The notes beneath the pieces are model-generated. The model was not told where the DNA came from. It worked only from the letters and a program-made list of their open reading frames with translations, and made no database searches. Positions 5,279 to 6,831 of a stretch of DNA of 6,831 nt are shown here, one piece after another. The first letter of the stretch is position 1; every line of letters starts with the position of its first letter. This stretch comes from Verrucomicrobiota bacterium (GTDB lineage: Bacteria > Verrucomicrobiota > Verrucomicrobiia > Chthoniobacterales > UBA10450), in contig QHQV01000318.1 in assembly GCA_003219945.1 (NCBI GenBank), forward strand, positions 1 to 6,831. Reading direction: 5' to 3'. Made by a program: the position numbers and the translations under genes.

Positions 5279-6831
5279 TCAATCGCCAGGGAAATAATCC
5301 GACCCAGACCCCGGCGGAGGACCAAACATCTGGTCGCGATCCATAAGAACCCGGTTTCGATGACGGGGCACGACGTCTTCTTCGTCCGGCGCGACGACCG
5401 CAGTGCGGCCAGACGGCAGACGCAGGATCAATCGCCCATCGGATGTGATACCCATAACGCGACTGCGCATCAAGCGAGTGCGGCCCTGCTGGGAGTATGC
5501 GGCAGAACTCCGGCCAGCGCGTGCGCGTTTGGATTTCGAGGCAACAGAATTTTCTCTGCTCTGCGAACTCGACTGGCTTGCGGTAGTTGGCGGTTGTTCG
5601 GTGTTTGCCTGAGCTGATGCATTTGCGTCCGGGGCCGCAGAACCAGCAGTGTCGGGCGTCGGTGCCGCAGAATTTTCCGCTGAGTTTGTTGGAGCAGCGG
5701 GCTGTGATTGAGCGCTCGCTATTTGAGCCTGCTGAACATCGGCAGGCGCGACGTGAAACGGATTTCGAGTCATCGCGGCGTTTGCTGGAGCTGGAGTTTC
5801 TGGCAGGGCAGTTGGGTTCACTGGTTGCGATGACACAACGGCGGGTGGTTTGGACGAACTGTTTGGAGGGACTTGAGTTATCGTGCGTGGCTGACTTGCC
5901 GCTGGTGAAGAGTCCGGCACACCAATCAAAACGCCAATTTGCTTTGGCTTTTGGATGTCGCGAACCAACTTGCCGATTGAGTCCGGGAAAACCACGGGCG
6001 CAATTGCCGCGGCCAGCAACACAAGGACGCCAACCACCGCCACGGTTCGCGCCAGGTTTCTCGGTCGCGCTTCTCTCGGCCGCGGAACGCTTGTCCTCAA
6101 AGGGATACCATATCGATCTGACAGTGCGCGCCGGCGCTCAATTTTCCCAAGCGATTGGCGAATCATTTCCGTCACGACCAGTAAATCTTTTGGACGCTGA
6201 TCGGGGTCGCGGTGCAACAGCCTGCCTAACAAGGACCGCAATGGCTTTGGAAACCCTGAAAACTTCGGACCGCGCTGGAGCGCGTTGGCTGAGAGCGCAA
6301 CGCCAGTGAGCAAAAAATAAAGCGTCACACCGAGTGAGTAGATTTCCGAGCGGATGTCCGTCGTCGGCAGGCTAAATTGTTGATCAATTACGGCCTGTTC
6401 GCCGGCAGCTATGTCAGGCACATTTGATTCAATTGGCTGAGGCTCGGGCCCTGCCATTATCACCGGCAAGCCAAAGTTGGTGATCTTCACCAACGGCCAA
6501 CTGCCTTCTGCGGTCTGCCCTGGCACCAGCATGATGTCACAAGGCTGAATGGGGGGATACGGGAGCTTATGAAAACCGGCCGAGGACAATACACTGACGA
6601 TCTGTTCGCCCACTCGTAATGCGGCGTCAGCCGGCATCGGTCCGTGACTGCGTACCCATGACCCAAGTGTCTCACCCGAAAGCCGCTCGCACACATAAAC
6701 GTAATCGTCAGCTTCGCGTCCAAAATCGAGGACCTTGGCAATATTGACGTGCCGCAGCTTCTGACCGGCCGATACTTGCTCCTCAAATCTCTCGCGGTCG
6801 GCCGAATCGATACTCTCTGTCGGGATCAGCA
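5279..6831 (-). CDS. Membrane-anchored Ser/Thr protein kinase-like protein, predicted pseudokinase, N-terminus cut by window edge
   Basis: The frame is open from the right edge to the TGA at 5279-5281: 516 residues are visible, and the true start lies outside. An internal GTG at 6694 falls inside the kinase fold and is not the start. Visible residues 15-60 match the helix C to hinge region (LRHVNIAKVLDFG, then DYVYVCERLSGETL). The C-lobe is recognisable by DIRSEIYSLGVTLYFLLTG (about 158-176) and HRDPDQRP (206-213). The catalytic loop, normally HRDxKxxN, reads YPPIQPCD (91-98), DFG reads NFG (118-120) and the APE region reads AGE. The metal-binding and base residues are therefore gone, and the domain should not phosphorylate. 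A transmembrane helix (about 261-281, TVAVVGVLVLLAAAIAPVVF) follows, then a Pro/Ala/Ser/Gln-rich stretch (about 305-430) and a basic, beta-rich end (about 448-485, GRLILRLPSGRTAVVAPDEED). Kinase inside and tail outside is the usual PknB-type topology. The ATP-site lysine is not in view. Confidence 0.85.
   Translation of the reverse strand, partial: LIPTESIDSADRERFEEQVSAGQKLRHVNIAKVLDFGREADDYVYVCERLSGETLGSWVRSHGPMPADAALRVGEQIVSVLSSAGFHKLPYPPIQPCDIMLVPGQTAEGSWPLVKITNFGLPVIMAGPEPQPIESNVPDIAAGEQAVIDQQFSLPTTDIRSEIYSLGVTLYFLLTGVALSANALQRGPKFSGFPKPLRSLLGRLLHRDPDQRPKDLLVVTEMIRQSLGKIERRRALSDRYGIPLRTSVPRPREARPRNLARTVAVVGVLVLLAAAIAPVVFPDSIGKLVRDIQKPKQIGVLIGVPDSSPAASQPRTITQVPPNSSSKPPAVVSSQPVNPTALPETPAPANAAMTRNPFHVAPADVQQAQIASAQSQPAAPTNSAENSAAPTPDTAGSAAPDANASAQANTEQPPTTASQSSSQSRENSVASKSKRARAGRSSAAYSQQGRTRLMRSRVMGITSDGRLILRLPSGRTAVVAPDEEDVVPRHRNRVLMDRDQMFGPPPGSGSDYFPGD

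Noticed and set aside
4616..5297. Two plus-strand frames of 166 and 137 codons opposite the CHAP-like gene
   Set aside because: Arg/His-rich products without domains, antisense to a gene with a clear signal peptide and catalytic residues.
5587..6309. A 240-codon plus-strand frame opposite the pseudokinase
   Set aside because: It is antisense to the low-complexity and kinase regions of a confident gene. Its composition mirrors that region, and there is no domain.
1..6831. CRISPR array, tRNA, rRNA, transposase or integrase
   Set aside because: No regularly spaced direct repeats, no tRNA-like cloverleaf and no recognisable recombinase motifs were seen on either strand.

Overview
The window looks like bacterial chromosome from a free-living, probably soil or freshwater, Gram-negative lineage. 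The best guess is Verrucomicrobiota or a neighbouring PVC or Acidobacteria-type group. The hints are moderate GC, few strong Shine-Dalgarno sites, a membrane-anchored Ser/Thr-kinase-like protein with a Pro/Ala/Ser/Gln-rich tail, a secreted TPR protein of a type common in such genomes, and a small membrane protein that resembles (from memory) verrucomicrobial ones. No rRNA, tRNA, CRISPR array, integrase or transposase is visible, so the assignment is tentative.

Left part (1-1749, minus strand): a compact restriction-modification-type operon. It holds a beta-class DNA methyltransferase (601-1749), a 65-residue ORF (407-604), and a third ORF running off the left edge (1-410). Each gene overlaps the next by the four bases ATGA. 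The third ORF has an ExK-containing strand-helix-strand core suggestive of a PD-(D/E)XK nuclease. The 65-residue ORF and the third ORF could be two halves of one endonuclease, split at an A4 run near 416-419 by a natural gene split, a frameshift or a sequence error.

Middle (1750-2194): a gene-poor stretch with a GC-rich hairpin and a block (about 1922-2140) open in several frames on both strands, possibly a dispersed non-coding repeat. Then on the plus strand come a 104-residue single-pass membrane protein (2195-2509) and a 551-residue exported TPR protein (2622-4277).

Right part (4340-6831, minus strand): a partial kinase-like gene enters from the right edge. Its kinase domain has lost the HRD and DFG aspartates, so it is a predicted pseudokinase. 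It is followed by one transmembrane helix and a long low-complexity extracytoplasmic region ending in a small beta-rich segment. Downstream, 123 bases away on the same strand, lies an exported protein with a Cys-His CHAP/NlpC-like domain at its C-terminus. The pair could link envelope sensing to peptidoglycan hydrolysis, but this is inference from adjacency. It converges on the TPR gene, with a weak possible terminator in the 62-base gap.
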